Below are positions 27,480 to 37,240 of a stretch of DNA of 64,000 nt, in pieces. Numbering within the stretch: the first letter of the stretch is position 1; each line of letters begins with the position of its first letter. The stretch comes from Leptospira perolatii (GTDB lineage Bacteria > Spirochaetota > Leptospiria > Leptospirales > Leptospiraceae): NCBI RefSeq assembly GCF_002811875.1, contig NZ_NPDZ01000004.1, positions 186,001 through 250,000 on the forward strand, in the 5' to 3' direction. The position numbers and the translations under genes were made by a program. Below the pieces are notes generated by a model. It had not been told where the DNA came from. It made no database searches and saw nothing but the letters and a program-made list of their open reading frames with translations.

Positions 27480-29582
27480 CTATTCAGAAGGATATCCTCC
27501 ATACGTCATTTTACCAGTCAAAAATATCGGACTTTTCCTTTCTGAGAGAATTCTCTGGTTTAGCTCTAGTTGTAAACCGGAGAGATAGGATTCGGATAAA
27601 TTTAAACCGGTTCCGTCTATCACCAAGGCATAATGAACAGATTCTGCTCCATCTTCAGTTGGATCCAAATCGTCCCACAATACGAGCAAATCGCCTGAGC
27701 CACTTTGTCTGCCAAAATCCGAAACGATCACTGCTTCGTCAGATTGGTCGCCGATCGCGTCGTTCAGATTTTTATTATAAACTCTTTTTTCCGTCACCAA
27801 GATGAGTTCGCTCCTCGAAAAATGAGGAGGAAGATAAATTTCCGAAGGAGAATCGGAATTTCTACCTTTCCAAATTAAGATCGAGAATCGATTGTTCGAA
27901 AAACGAGTCGGTCCAGTAGAAGAAGTGCGGATACCTCCCCATTTGTAAATGTTGTTCCAAGAATCGAATCCTACGGCATTATAATAAAAACTTAAAATTC
28001 TACCTTGGGAGCGGCGCGGATAAGATCGTTGGATCGCATGGAAATCCATATTAAAATTCGACCCTGAGTTTCCGATTACGGAGAATTCTTCGTCGTTCCA
28101 TGCGTCTTTTGAAGTGATCAGCTTCGAAAGGTTTCCATTCATAAATTCGTGGTGTTGGTTGTGATAGTAGTCCCATTGCCATTGGGTTCCGGATACGATC
28201 GGATTATAAAAATCCGCAAATCTCGTTTTAGAAGTCTGCTGCCCATCCGAAATTTCCATCGCCTGATAGACTGCACTGATCATTCTAGGAGTGTCTTTTG
28301 CCCCTGCTCCGTTCAGCCACATTCCGAATTCACTTAAAAAGATAGGAGTATTTAGAAATCTTCCCTCCTTCCGGATCTCATCCAAATACTTAAAATAAGT
28401 CGCATTATCTATTCCTGTTACATCCCAGCCCATCCTAGCAGCATCATAAAAATGCGAGTTAAATACAAAGCCTGGACCTGGTGGTGAAGATAGGTGGCCT
28501 CCTCCGGTTGCGGGCACGATCGCACTACCTACATTCGTATTCCAAAAAACTAATGGTTCTGCAAAAACCCATTTGTCCTGCCAACCCTTAGAATTTAATT
28601 CCTGTCGGACTCTTTGATAAAAAGGCCAAAGTTTTTGATTGTCCCACTGAGCAGGAGTCAATCCTTGCATTCCTCCATCCACGGGCTCGTTAAAAGGATC
28701 CAGTCCTAAAACGTAGGAAAATTCTTCCGGACTTAAATGATCCTTTAGGAATTGCGCCGCCTGACCGAGCTGCCAGATGAATTCATCCTGCATCAATCTC
28801 GGACCTAAGCTGGTTGTCAGACCGGCGTTGTTCCAAAAATTCCGAAAAGCTTTTCGAATTGCCTCATTTGTTAAATTGTTCTGGCTCCAGTTCGCGCATA
28901 TAATCCCGCAATATTCGTTCGGATAAGAACCTTCCGGCGTAATCCATCTAGGCGCTCCGTTTGCGGTGAACCAAGAGTTTTGATTGAACAAATGCCTCGA
29001 AAACAAATCTTGATGATAGTCGACAAGTATGTACATTTTTCTTGAGATCGCTTTTTTCATCTGCGCGACCACCGAGCTTACGTACGCGGTATCAATACTT
29101 CCAACAGAAGGATGCACTCCTTCCCAAGCGATCGCAAATCGAACGATGTTCGAACCTGTACTCTTGGCCAAACGATCCATCGCAATCTCTGCGTCCTGCT
29201 CGTTCTGAAAAGGTTTGAATTGGTGCTGTACTAATTTTGTATTTCCGGAAATATTGAAGCCTCGAAAAGCGACCTCCCTTCCGAGACCATCCACATAGAT
29301 CTGATCTGTATTGTTGCCATAGGATTTTTGAGAAATAAAAATAGAAGCAGAGCCGGGGGAATTCACATAATCAAAATTATGCGAACCAGCTTCGAATTGA
29401 GCTGTGTGGCCAAAAGTATTAAGATCCTGAAAGGAATTCAAATGCGCTTTGTTAGAGGATCCTGGATTTAAGAAGCTGTTAAGGTCAAGTGCAGGGAAAC
29501 CCTTTCCATCCTGGATTTGGCATTGAATGCCAAAAATGCACAAAAGTAGGCAAGGTAAGCGTAGCCCTAGGACCGAATTCAC
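27480..29582 (-). CDS. GH5-family, endoglycoceramidase-like glycoside hydrolase lipoprotein
   Basis: 700 residues. The signal peptide ends in C-I-F-G-I-Q-C, a spirochaetal lipobox (Cys21). The catalytic barrel shows N-I-V-R-F-A-I-A-W-E-G-V, Y-I-L-V-D-Y-H-Q-D-L-F-S-R, the acid/base Glu in D-P-F-N-E-P-V-D (about residue 298) and the nucleophile Glu in F-L-S-E-F-G-M-W (about 418). The V-R-F-A-x-x-W-x-G-V and D-x-H-Q-D pattern is typical of endoglycoceramidases, which remove glycans from glycosphingolipids. A C-terminal beta-rich region follows. GH5 is firm; ceramide-glycan specificity is inference. Confidence 0.85.
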   Translation of the reverse strand: MNSVLGLRLPCLLLCIFGIQCQIQDGKGFPALDLNSFLNPGSSNKAHLNSFQDLNTFGHTAQFEAGSHNFDYVNSPGSASIFISQKSYGNNTDQIYVDGLGREVAFRGFNISGNTKLVQHQFKPFQNEQDAEIAMDRLAKSTGSNIVRFAIAWEGVHPSVGSIDTAYVSSVVAQMKKAISRKMYILVDYHQDLFSRHLFNQNSWFTANGAPRWITPEGSYPNEYCGIICANWSQNNLTNEAIRKAFRNFWNNAGLTTSLGPRLMQDEFIWQLGQAAQFLKDHLSPEEFSYVLGLDPFNEPVDGGMQGLTPAQWDNQKLWPFYQRVRQELNSKGWQDKWVFAEPLVFWNTNVGSAIVPATGGGHLSSPPGPGFVFNSHFYDAARMGWDVTGIDNATYFKYLDEIRKEGRFLNTPIFLSEFGMWLNGAGAKDTPRMISAVYQAMEISDGQQTSKTRFADFYNPIVSGTQWQWDYYHNQHHEFMNGNLSKLITSKDAWNDEEFSVIGNSGSNFNMDFHAIQRSYPRRSQGRILSFYYNAVGFDSWNNIYKWGGIRTSSTGPTRFSNNRFSILIWKGRNSDSPSEIYLPPHFSRSELILVTEKRVYNKNLNDAIGDQSDEAVIVSDFGRQSGSGDLLVLWDDLDPTEDGAESVHYALVIDGTGLNLSESYLSGLQLELNQRILSERKSPIFLTGKMTYGGYPSE

Positions 29583-29801
29583 AGCCGGCTGAAGCTATTT
29601 ATATTTTGCAAATTTCCAAGGAAAATTTATTATTTCTCGAAAATATTCCCTCTATTCAAAAATACATTATCTTTTATTAATGTATCGTTATGCATCCCTA
29701 AAAGTAAGAAATAATTCTTTTATAAATGATAAGTAACTGAAATAAGTCTTCTGTAAAAGCCGGTCGTCAAAAGGGTAATTATATTTCGCGCCCGCCTTAG
29801 T

Positions 29802-30212
29802 TCATTTTTGGTCCACTTTATATAAGGTGGTAAACTCTTCCATTTTAGGAACCTGCAACAGATTGAACGCAGAAAGTATCATTACAGCGACCATTGAAAT
29901 CATCGAGCCGGAAATAAAAAATGCGACTGCATTGAGAAAGCAACCTCCTTCCACCAATGCCCAAGTAATGATTTTCATTGTTTGATACGCGGCGAGCTTT
30001 TTTGTAGGTTGCATACTTTTCCCTCGATCCGAAAGCAGTTTTCTCAGAAAAAAACTGGCAGGAACGGAGAACAGAGAAATCGCCAGAAGTATCTCAGGTA
30101 GTTGAGATGGAATTTTAGGATTTTCTAATGCAAAAGCTGCTCCCACAAATGCCAAGGGAGCAGCGACGATCGCAATATGCATTATTTTCAGAGTAAAAAA
30201 TATTCTTTCCAT
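29802..30212 (-). CDS. small membrane protein of unknown function
   Basis: 136 residues with four predicted membrane helices (about 10-28, 40-57, 77-97 and 100-120). The pattern F-F-L-R-K-L-L-S-D-R-G-K then A-Y-Q-T-M-K-I-I-T-W-A-L-V-E-G-G-C-F-L-N is seen in other unnamed bacterial four-helix proteins. No enzymatic motif. Isolated on its strand, with about 220 bp of AT-rich DNA on the GH5 side in which I see no gene. Confidence 0.6.
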   Translation of the reverse strand: MERIFFTLKIMHIAIVAAPLAFVGAAFALENPKIPSQLPEILLAISLFSVPASFFLRKLLSDRGKSMQPTKKLAAYQTMKIITWALVEGGCFLNAVAFFISGSMISMVAVMILSAFNLLQVPKMEEFTTLYKVDQK

Positions 30213-30264
30213 ACCAAGGAAAGCTGCAATAATTTTGCGAGACTGGCAATCCGATTTTTCGAAT

Positions 30265-30606
30265 CTAGAGGTTTTCTTCTCCCCTGTCTTCCATGCTGTC
30301 TTCGATATTATGGAGTATATTTCTTAATTTACCGGAATTCAGCATCAGTTTTCTATTATAAAGAGTTACACCCCGAGGATTCTTGATCACTACATGGTGA
30401 ATCCCGGGTGCAAGGTTGTCGATCTGCACGACGGTTCCTCCACCCATATAGTGCTTTTTGCCGTCCACATAAACATCCAGCATCGAAGTCTCCCAAGACC
30501 TAACTCGTAAGGATGATTTGGAAGAATCCGGAGCTGCGACCCCAGAACCAGAGAACCAGGTTAGACAACAGACTATAAAAGTTAGAGTGAAGAAATATTT
30601 TTTCAT
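30265..30606 (-). CDS. small exported protein, PEGA-like surface
   Basis: 113 residues from the ATG at 30606, preceded by AAGGGGA; an ATG ten codons upstream lacks such a site and would spoil the signal peptide. The signal peptide M-K-K-Y-F-F-T-L-T-F...G-V-A-A precedes a short domain with L-D-V-Y-V-D-G-K-K-H-Y-M-G-G-G and L-A-P-G-I-H-H-V-V-I-K-N-P-R-G, the pattern of PEGA-like domains in surface and periplasmic proteins. Function unknown. Confidence 0.65.
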   Translation of the reverse strand: MKKYFFTLTFIVCCLTWFSGSGVAAPDSSKSSLRVRSWETSMLDVYVDGKKHYMGGGTVVQIDNLAPGIHHVVIKNPRGVTLYNRKLMLNSGKLRNILHNIEDSMEDRGEENL

Positions 30607-30776
30607 AAAATCCCCTTGAGTTTGAGGGCTAATCAAAAGATCATTTTATATACTTCAATATATTTTCCCGCTTATCCCTTTGTAAGAAAGCAAACGCTTC
30701 CATTGGAGAATGTATTCCTACAAAATCGAAAAACGTCCGGTAGAGACTCGCAAAATGAGTTGTTCCTTAAGGACCG

Positions 30777-31511
30777 ATGCAAATAATAAACGAAGTCTTT
30801 TCCATGAAGCATTGCAAATTTCTTTTCTCATTATTCTTGGCTTTGTTCTTACACGGGTGCACAACCGTAGGTTTTCACAGAAATTCGATTCGCGAGACTC
30901 ACGATTTCGGAAAACTATCCCAAATCCGTGTTTGTGTTTGGAAGGATGAAAATGTTTCAGAAGAAAGAATGAGAAATCTGTTCGAGATTTGGAACGAGGA
31001 GCTTTCCTTATACAAACTTCATGCAAATATTTCTAATGTACGAAAATGGAACCGCAAGGGTTGGACCGGTGGAGCCATTATGGAAGAGCTTTACGAATCT
31101 CGCATGCCCCCAGAATGCGATCGCATTTTTGCTCTCGCTGGTTTTAAGTTCAGTGACCTAGTATTTGAAATTGGACAAATCATTCTAGCTCTATTTTTCA
31201 TACCTACGTACCAAATTCTAGGAGCCGTGGATTCTCCCACCGGGACCAGGGGATATATCCTTGCTCACACTTCTACGTTAGGTCATCTCTTGGTCGGCGG
31301 GGCCTCCTCTACCATGGTACACGAAGGATATCATTTGCTCGGATGCGGTCACGGGTTCTTTCTCTCGGATTGCTACGAGGAAATAGAAAAACTGAAAAAA
31401 GCATCCGACTCCGAAAAAGCAAAGCAGTATAACTTTTTGCCCGCCTTAAATCCCGAAGGAGGATTTATCTACGATAGAAGAGAAATCAACCTCCTATTTT
31501 TGGGGAACTGA
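30777..31511 (+). CDS. lipoprotein with a metzincin-type zinc-protease motif
   Basis: 244 residues. A hydrophobic segment ends in F-L-H-G-C (Cys28), a lipobox. The motif H-E-G-Y-H-L-L-G-C-G-H at residues 182-192 fits the metzincin consensus HExxHxxGxxH exactly, giving three zinc-binding His and a catalytic Glu. No Met-turn can be assigned with confidence after it. A second hydrophobic stretch at about 131-148 precedes the motif. AAGGA precedes the start at 30777; an internal ATG at 30804 would give a more typical signal peptide. Protease activity is predicted from the motif alone. Confidence 0.65.
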   Translation: MQIINEVFSMKHCKFLFSLFLALFLHGCTTVGFHRNSIRETHDFGKLSQIRVCVWKDENVSEERMRNLFEIWNEELSLYKLHANISNVRKWNRKGWTGGAIMEELYESRMPPECDRIFALAGFKFSDLVFEIGQIILALFFIPTYQILGAVDSPTGTRGYILAHTSTLGHLLVGGASSTMVHEGYHLLGCGHGFFLSDCYEEIEKLKKASDSEKAKQYNFLPALNPEGGFIYDRREINLLFLGN

Positions 31512-31557
31512 TTCGTTTCTTGCTTTGTCCTAACGTGTCCTCCGCAATCCTGTCCAC

Positions 31558-32511
31558 ATGGGTCCGGGGAGTTCTAGTAAATCAATTCATGGTATGACTG
31601 GATTATCGAAAGAAGAAGCCAGAGGTTTTCTTTTCGCTCTGCTTGGTACGATCCTTTTCTCCTCAAAAGGTGTCATGATAAAATTGGTCTATCAATACAA
31701 TGTGGACTCGATCACGGTGTTGGCGCTTCGAATGATCTTTGCGATCCCGTTCTTTGCAATAGTCTTGTATCAGGAATCCCGAAACCAATCCGCAAAACCG
31801 ATTCAAAAAAGACATTATGGAATCGTTGTTCTTTTATCATTTTTAGGATATTACCTCGCTAGCTTTTTAGATTTTTGGGGGCTAGAATACATTTCCGCTT
31901 CGATGGAAAGATTGGTTCTTTTTACCTTTCCTGCATTAGTTCTAATTCTATCCTTTGTGTTTCTCGGGAAAAAAATCCACTCAATCGAAGCATATGCAGT
32001 CGCATTGACCTACGGTGGAATCCTTTTGGCATTTTTACCGGACGCTACTTCGAAAGGAGGCAATCTCTGGATAGGAGGAGGACTAGTATTTTTATCTTCC
32101 TTGGCGTATTCCATTTATTTGATCGGAAGCGGCGAAATGATTCCGAAATTAGGATCTCAAAGATTTACTGCGTTGCTTATGCTTTGGTCAGGCGCATTCG
32201 TACTCGTTCATTTTTTTCTAATGAAGGAGTTCCGACTTCTATTCCAGCAACCTTGGCCCGTCTATGTCTACGGATTCGTACTCGGTTTTTTTACCACGGT
32301 AGTTCCTGCGTTTCTGACCACTGCAGGAATCCAAAGAATCGGTAGCAAGAAAGCGGCGATCGCCGGGAGCGCCGGTCCCATCTTCACTTTATTTTTAGCT
32401 TCTATCGTTTTGGGAGAAGAGATCACTTGGGAAAATCTTGCAGGAACCGCATTCGTACTTTCCGGAGTTTTACTTTTAGGCAAAAAGAAAAGTACAGCGA
32501 AACTACCTTAG
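31558..32511 (+). CDS. EamA/DMT-superfamily transporter
   Basis: An inner-membrane transporter of 317 residues with about ten helices arranged as two EamA halves. Typical elements include G-T-I-L-F-S-S-K-G-V-M-I-K in helix 1, a P-A-L-V-L-I-L-S-F-V-F-L-G-K-K-I segment near 125 and the matching I-F-T-L-F-L-A-S-I-V-L-G-E-E-I-T-W near 285. Family members export metabolites or amino acids; the substrate cannot be inferred. The start is uncertain: neither the ATG at 31558 nor the one 11 codons later has a clear ribosome-binding site. Confidence 0.82.
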   Translation: MGPGSSSKSIHGMTGLSKEEARGFLFALLGTILFSSKGVMIKLVYQYNVDSITVLALRMIFAIPFFAIVLYQESRNQSAKPIQKRHYGIVVLLSFLGYYLASFLDFWGLEYISASMERLVLFTFPALVLILSFVFLGKKIHSIEAYAVALTYGGILLAFLPDATSKGGNLWIGGGLVFLSSLAYSIYLIGSGEMIPKLGSQRFTALLMLWSGAFVLVHFFLMKEFRLLFQQPWPVYVYGFVLGFFTTVVPAFLTTAGIQRIGSKKAAIAGSAGPIFTLFLASIVLGEEITWENLAGTAFVLSGVLLLGKKKSTAKLP

Positions 32512-34242
32512 TCATTTTTTGATATCAATCACGAGCATAGCCATATCATCACTGAAAGTACCTTCCGAAAATTGAAAAACATCGGCTATGACCTGCTCTA
32601 TATACTCTTGTAAAGAATTTAGTTCTCTGTACGAATTCAAGATCTCCTGAAACGCGGATAGATCCAAAATTCTGCCCTGCTTGTTGAAAACTTCGTACAT
32701 CCCATCCGAATAAAACACGAGCCGATCTCCCGCTTGCAGATCCAATGACTCGTCAAAATAGTCGATCGAATCGAATATCAAAAGCGGAAGATTCATCCCT
32801 TTCAGCTCTATCATCTGGTCTCCACGGAAAAGAATAATGGGAGGATGTCCTGCATAACAGTAGAGCAATTTCTTTTCGAGTGGAAAAAAGCGTACCCAAA
32901 CGGTAGCGATATGATGCTCGACTACCATAGGCTTTAAGTCCTTTATAAATTCTTGGATCCCTTTTGCGGGAGAAAGACCGGATCTCGCGTGATATTTAAA
33001 AGATAGCACCGCCATTCCAGAAACCATGGCAGAAGAAATTCCGTGTCCAGAAACATCTCCGAACAGAATATCGATAACTCCGCTTTCGTGCTGTACGTAG
33101 GTGATGATATCTCCACCTACTTTCTCAAACGGCCTGAAATAGCTTACTACTTGAAAAAAGGGAGAATCGGGAAATTCTCTGGCAACTAACGACCGTTGGG
33201 TGATCCTTGCGAGTTCCAAATCATGGTTCATTCTTTCGTAGAAGTCGTTTAAGTCCGACTCTCTTTTTTTCCGATCCAAAGCAAGAACGACCAAATCTGC
33301 GACAAGCCTTAGAACATATCCGTCCTCTTCGGTCCAGGTTCTGACCTTAGAAATTGAATCCAGTCCCAGAAAACCGATTTCGGAGTCTACAGAAACCAAT
33401 CCGACTACGATAGAAGATTTAAGTCCCATCGACTGAAAGAATTCCCGAAGTACCGTATGATTCTCCGGAATTTCATCGGCTGAATTATAAACAAAGACTC
33501 CGGTCTTTCTGAGTGCTTCCAGATTCTCCATCGGAAAGACCGTGATCGGAAGATTTTGTAATCGATGCATTTGTCTAGGAATTCCATCGGCACACCATTC
33601 GTTAGAATTGGAAATCGCAAGTCCGGCATTGGTAAAAAGAAAAATGTATGCCCTGTCTGCGCCGGTAAACTCACCTAACCGTTCTAAGGCGAAATTGATC
33701 GCTTCGTGAGTTTGGCCCGGGTCGACCCTCAAAAAGTTCCTAGAGATTTCGCTTAACAACCCTTCTAATCCGATCGTTCTTTTCAAACGAAGCTCGGAAT
33801 TCTTCATCGCCGTGATGTCTTTTTGTACGCCCCAGGCTCGAAGTAGAACACCGTTTTCGACTACACCCAGAGAAGTGTTCACGAAGTACTTCTGATTCCC
33901 GTTTCGGTCTACTTCGGTTGATTCTGCGTCGTGGGTCTTATAACCGTTCCCCACAAACTCTGCGAGTATGTCCAAGTTGGTTTGGATATTCGGAAAAAAT
34001 AAATCCTTCAAATGTATGCCGATAATATCCTCCACTTTGGAGTATCCGTACATTCTGGCCAAGGCCTCGTTGCAGTGGGTCAGGATCGCTTTTTCAAAAA
34101 TCCATTGGCATTGTGCCTGGACGGGAAGCTTGGTATCCAGAGGTTCCTCTAGCTCGTAGCACCAAATTCCTTCGGGCGCTTTTCGAAGATTCCCTTGGAG
34201 TTTTTCCAGCTCTTCTCGACTTTTTCTGTAATCCAATTCCAT
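32512..34242 (-). CDS. PAS-GAF SpoIIE-type serine phosphatase (RsbU-like)
   Basis: 576 residues: a PAS domain (about 30-135) with N-E-A-L-A-R-M-Y-G-Y and a PAC-like tail, a GAF domain (about 155-320), a short coiled coil, and a PP2C/SpoIIE catalytic domain (355-576) with G-G-D-I-I-T-Y, D-I-L-F-G-D-V-S-G-H-G, Y-S-D-G-M-Y-E and D-D-M-A-M-L-V. The metal-binding Asp residues are all present. Such enzymes dephosphorylate anti-sigma-factor antagonists in partner-switching pathways. No antagonist gene is adjacent. Soluble, so PAS and GAF probably read internal signals. Confidence 0.9.
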   Translation of the reverse strand: MELDYRKSREELEKLQGNLRKAPEGIWCYELEEPLDTKLPVQAQCQWIFEKAILTHCNEALARMYGYSKVEDIIGIHLKDLFFPNIQTNLDILAEFVGNGYKTHDAESTEVDRNGNQKYFVNTSLGVVENGVLLRAWGVQKDITAMKNSELRLKRTIGLEGLLSEISRNFLRVDPGQTHEAINFALERLGEFTGADRAYIFLFTNAGLAISNSNEWCADGIPRQMHRLQNLPITVFPMENLEALRKTGVFVYNSADEIPENHTVLREFFQSMGLKSSIVVGLVSVDSEIGFLGLDSISKVRTWTEEDGYVLRLVADLVVLALDRKKRESDLNDFYERMNHDLELARITQRSLVAREFPDSPFFQVVSYFRPFEKVGGDIITYVQHESGVIDILFGDVSGHGISSAMVSGMAVLSFKYHARSGLSPAKGIQEFIKDLKPMVVEHHIATVWVRFFPLEKKLLYCYAGHPPIILFRGDQMIELKGMNLPLLIFDSIDYFDESLDLQAGDRLVFYSDGMYEVFNKQGRILDLSAFQEILNSYRELNSLQEYIEQVIADVFQFSEGTFSDDMAMLVIDIKK

Positions 34243-34365
34243 TTGTGCAAAAAAATTTTTCGGTTATGTATTTTTCGTCATTTTTCGGTCCAGAACTGAT
34301 CCTGTGCACGGATTTTTGTCCGGTGGATTCTATAGAATCATTCCATGAAGCCAAGGAGGCATTCT

Positions 34366-34503
34366 ATGGAAGCAAGAAAAACAGTATCTATCAACCAAGA
34401 AAAAATTTCTGCACTGGCAGAGCTGCTAGCTGACAAGTTGATTGAGGAGATCCACAAAAGAGCCCGGGAAAAAACTGAGAATTTCCCGAAAGAAGCAGCT
34501 TAA
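34366..34503 (+). CDS. small hypothetical protein, 45 residues
   Basis: A short gene with a near-perfect AAGGAGG seven bases before its ATG, divergent from the SpoIIE phosphatase gene. The product is an amphipathic, charged helix (S-A-L-A-E-L-L-A-D-K-L-I-E-E-I-H-K-R) flanked by polar ends; there is no membrane segment. An in-frame ATG seven codons upstream (34345) lacks a ribosome-binding site. The Shine-Dalgarno sequence is the main argument for it being real. Confidence 0.55.
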   Translation: MEARKTVSINQEKISALAELLADKLIEEIHKRAREKTENFPKEAA

Positions 34504-34732
34504 GAGTGATCACTTTGGAAAAGGGCCTCCAGAAACCAACCTTTCAAAACCGGTCTTTGGAATCTGTTGGCCCGCTCTACAATCTCGGAAAGAAGATTCT
34601 ATTCTTAGATTCAAAATTGTAGCGTAGCGTTCGCTATAACAAAGGGAGGCTCGGAGTTTAAAAACATCCGAATTTCTAGATGAATCTATCGAAAGAAAAG
34701 GGCCATCTATATAAATATCTGAAGGGATAATA

Positions 34733-35131
34733 TTATAAACTCTTAATTCGATTTACCATCGAATAAAGTCCATTTCTCCTACTCATGGACAAGTGCTTGT
34801 CCAATCCAATATCCTTCAAAAAATCCAAGGAAGCGGAAGCGATTTCCTGCCTTGTTCTGCCTGAAAAGACCCTAAGCAAAAGTGCGATCATACCTTTGGT
34901 GATCGCTGAATCACTATCCGCGTGAAGCACCAGTATGCCTTCTTTTTCCTCCGGAACCAGCCATACTTTTGACTGACATCCAGGAACAAGCCGGTCCTCA
35001 GATTTCCAAGAGTCTGGAATCGGATCGAGACTGTCTCCGATTTCGATTAATAACTGGTATCTCTCTTCCCAATCCGAGCACTCTGCAAACTCTTGCACGA
35101 TCTCTTTTTGGGTCTCTTCTAAAGTCCGCAT
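34733..35131 (-). CDS. sufE: SufE-family sulfur acceptor
   Basis: 132 residues. SufE takes persulfide sulfur from cysteine desulfurase SufS for Fe-S cluster assembly. The catalytic loop [11 protein letters not shown] puts the acceptor at Cys52, and the [11 protein letters not shown] motif with S-G-R-T follows as in the family. No sufS or other suf gene is adjacent, so it stands alone here. Confidence 0.9.
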   Translation of the reverse strand: MRTLEETQKEIVQEFAECSDWEERYQLLIEIGDSLDPIPDSWKSEDRLVPGCQSKVWLVPEEKEGILVLHADSDSAITKGMIALLLRVFSGRTRQEIASASLDFLKDIGLDKHLSMSRRNGLYSMVNRIKSL

Positions 35132-35282
35132 CAGACTTCCTCTCTACATTCTTCTTCTATCAAAAAAAGGTGAGGTTTGATTGCAAAACAAAATTGGATT
35201 TATTCAAAGCGAGTATATACAAATTCGAATTGATGTGGACGGTTTTTATACAATCGGATTGAATCATCGAGGCAGAACCATA

Positions 35283-36308
35283 ATGAAAGTATTCGAAATT
35301 CAAAATCAGTTCGGTTTGGAAAATCTGAAAACAGCAGAGCGTCCGGATCCTAAACCAGGTGCGGGCGAAGTGCTAGTCAAAGTGAAAGCATGTTCTCTTA
35401 ATTACAGAGACTATCTGACAGTAATGGGAGAATACAACCCTAAACAAAAGCTTCCCTTAGTGCCGCTTTCGGACGGAGCCGGGGAAGTGGTCGAAGTTGG
35501 TGCTGGAGTTACGAAGATAAAAAAAGGCGACAAAGTTTGTGGAGTATTTTCCCAAGCTTGGCAGGATGGAGAACCTGAAATCGACGCAATCCGTACTTCT
35601 TTGGGCGGGCCACTGGACGGCATGATGAGTCAGTATAGAGTATTTCCAGAAAACGGAGTGATTGCATTTCCTGAACATCTTAGTTTTGCGGAAGCATCCA
35701 CTCTTCCTTGCGCTGCATTAACCGCTTATAATGCAGTGGTTACTTTTGGGAATTTGCGACCGGGAAATACCGTGGTAGTCTTAGGCACAGGAGGAGTTTC
35801 ATTGTTTGCATTACAATTTTCTAAAATGCTGGGATGTAGGGTAATCGTCACTTCGTCCAGCGACGAAAAACTCGCACGTGCCCAAGCACTCGGAGCCGAC
35901 GAGCTGATCAATTACAGTGCAAAACAAAATTGGGAGAGAGAAATTCGAAAGAAGACCGGAATGAAGGGAGCTGACTTAGTGATTGAGGTCGGTGGTGCTG
36001 GGACATTACAAAAATCTATTAATTCTACCAGACCAGGTGGAATCGTTTCACTCATCGGAGTACTCGCAGGGGGCGGAGAAGCGCAAAATCTTTCTTTATT
36101 TCCAATACTGATGCAAGGGATTCGAATCCAAGGAGTCATTGTAGGAAGCAAAAAAGATTTCGAAAAGATGAACCAAGCGATCTCGTTCCATCAAACAAAG
36201 CCAGTTGTGGACAAAATCTTTCCTTTCAAAAGTTTACCCCAAGCATTCGAATATTTGAAAGCTGGCAAACACTTCGGTAAAGTAGTGATAGAAATGGAAG
36301 AAAGTTAG
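35283..36308 (+). CDS. zinc-independent medium-chain dehydrogenase/quinone oxidoreductase family
   Basis: 341 residues from the ATG at 35283, preceded by GAGG; the frame is open 34 codons further upstream but that stretch is not family-like. GroES-like N-terminal fold ([14 protein letters not shown]), then a Rossmann domain with [14 protein letters not shown] and a V-T-S-S-S-D-E-K segment favouring NADP(H). The catalytic zinc Cys/His are absent. It likely reduces quinones or enones; the substrate is unknown. It ends with a 4-bp overlap of the convergent aldo/keto reductase. Confidence 0.85.
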   Translation: MKVFEIQNQFGLENLKTAERPDPKPGAGEVLVKVKACSLNYRDYLTVMGEYNPKQKLPLVPLSDGAGEVVEVGAGVTKIKKGDKVCGVFSQAWQDGEPEIDAIRTSLGGPLDGMMSQYRVFPENGVIAFPEHLSFAEASTLPCAALTAYNAVVTFGNLRPGNTVVVLGTGGVSLFALQFSKMLGCRVIVTSSSDEKLARAQALGADELINYSAKQNWEREIRKKTGMKGADLVIEVGGAGTLQKSINSTRPGGIVSLIGVLAGGGEAQNLSLFPILMQGIRIQGVIVGSKKDFEKMNQAISFHQTKPVVDKIFPFKSLPQAFEYLKAGKHFGKVVIEMEES

Positions 36309-37231
36309 GATACGACTCCGGTCATTCCGGATTCCCAAATTCTGTACCATTCCGCCCTTTCCAATTTCACCTGAAATGCCCGAGCAGCGGAATGGAGTCT
36401 CTCTAAATTATTGGTTCCTATGACTGGAACAAGACCCGCAGGATGAGCAAGATGCCAGGCAAATAAAATCTGATCCGGCGTGCTCGATTTATAATCAGCG
36501 ATTTCTTTGAGAGCCTGATATACTTTCGTCTCGGCTTCTGTCTTCGGAGAGAAAATCTTTCCTCCAGCTGCGGGAGACCAAATCATCGGCCTGTGACCTA
36601 ATAAAAGCGCTTGGTCAAAGGTTCCATCCGTCAATGGAAGAGAATGGAGTGGATGAAATTGTATTTGATTCGTTACTAAAGGAAAATCTAAAGCAGATTG
36701 CAGTAAATTGAATTGAGAAGTGGAAAAATTGGAGACTCCGAAATGATGCACTTTGCCGGACTTGCGCAATTTCCAAAGTGCAGACGCGACTTCTTCCGGT
36801 TTTAGTAGAACGTCTGGGCGATGAATTAATAAAAGATCGATTGAATCTACATTCAATCGTTTGAGTGAATTTTCTGCGGAGCTGAGAATATGATCTTCGC
36901 TCGCATCAAAATACTTTGTGAGTTCTTTTTTTCCTTTTTGCGTATAAGATCTAATTCCGCATTTTGTAACTATGGTAATCGAATCTTTGATCCCGGGTTT
37001 TAATTTAATCGCCTTTCCGAATTTTTCCTCGTTCCCAAAGTCTCCGTAACGATCCGCGTGATCAAAAGTATGGATTCCAAGCTCCAGGCAGGTTTCTATC
37101 TTTTCCAAAATTCTTTCCGGGTTGTCCCCTTTTGGATCGGCTTCTTGTCTCCAACATCCGTAGACGAATCTGGAAACAGAAGGACCTCCTTCTTTTAGTT
37201 GGATCGTCGGAACTGCCTTATCGCTGTGCAT
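36305..37231 (-). CDS. aldo/keto reductase (YdhF-like)
   Basis: 308 residues, NADPH-dependent carbonyl reductase fold. The catalytic tetrad can be placed: Asp and Tyr in [12 protein letters not shown], Lys in I-V-T-K-C-G, His in L-L-I-H-R-P-D. The C-terminal [12 protein letters not shown] segment binds the cofactor. An AAGGAGG site precedes the ATG and lies against the end of the trhO gene, so the two are co-transcribed. Confidence 0.9.
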   Translation of the reverse strand: MHSDKAVPTIQLKEGGPSVSRFVYGCWRQEADPKGDNPERILEKIETCLELGIHTFDHADRYGDFGNEEKFGKAIKLKPGIKDSITIVTKCGIRSYTQKGKKELTKYFDASEDHILSSAENSLKRLNVDSIDLLLIHRPDVLLKPEEVASALWKLRKSGKVHHFGVSNFSTSQFNLLQSALDFPLVTNQIQFHPLHSLPLTDGTFDQALLLGHRPMIWSPAAGGKIFSPKTEAETKVYQALKEIADYKSSTPDQILFAWHLAHPAGLVPVIGTNNLERLHSAARAFQVKLERAEWYRIWESGMTGVVS

Positions 37232-37240
37232 GGATCCTCC

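Noticed and set aside
35181..35282. Longer N-terminus for the quinone oxidoreductase
   Set aside because: The extra 34 residues are not family-like, and the ATG at 35283 has a GAGG site and matches the usual start.
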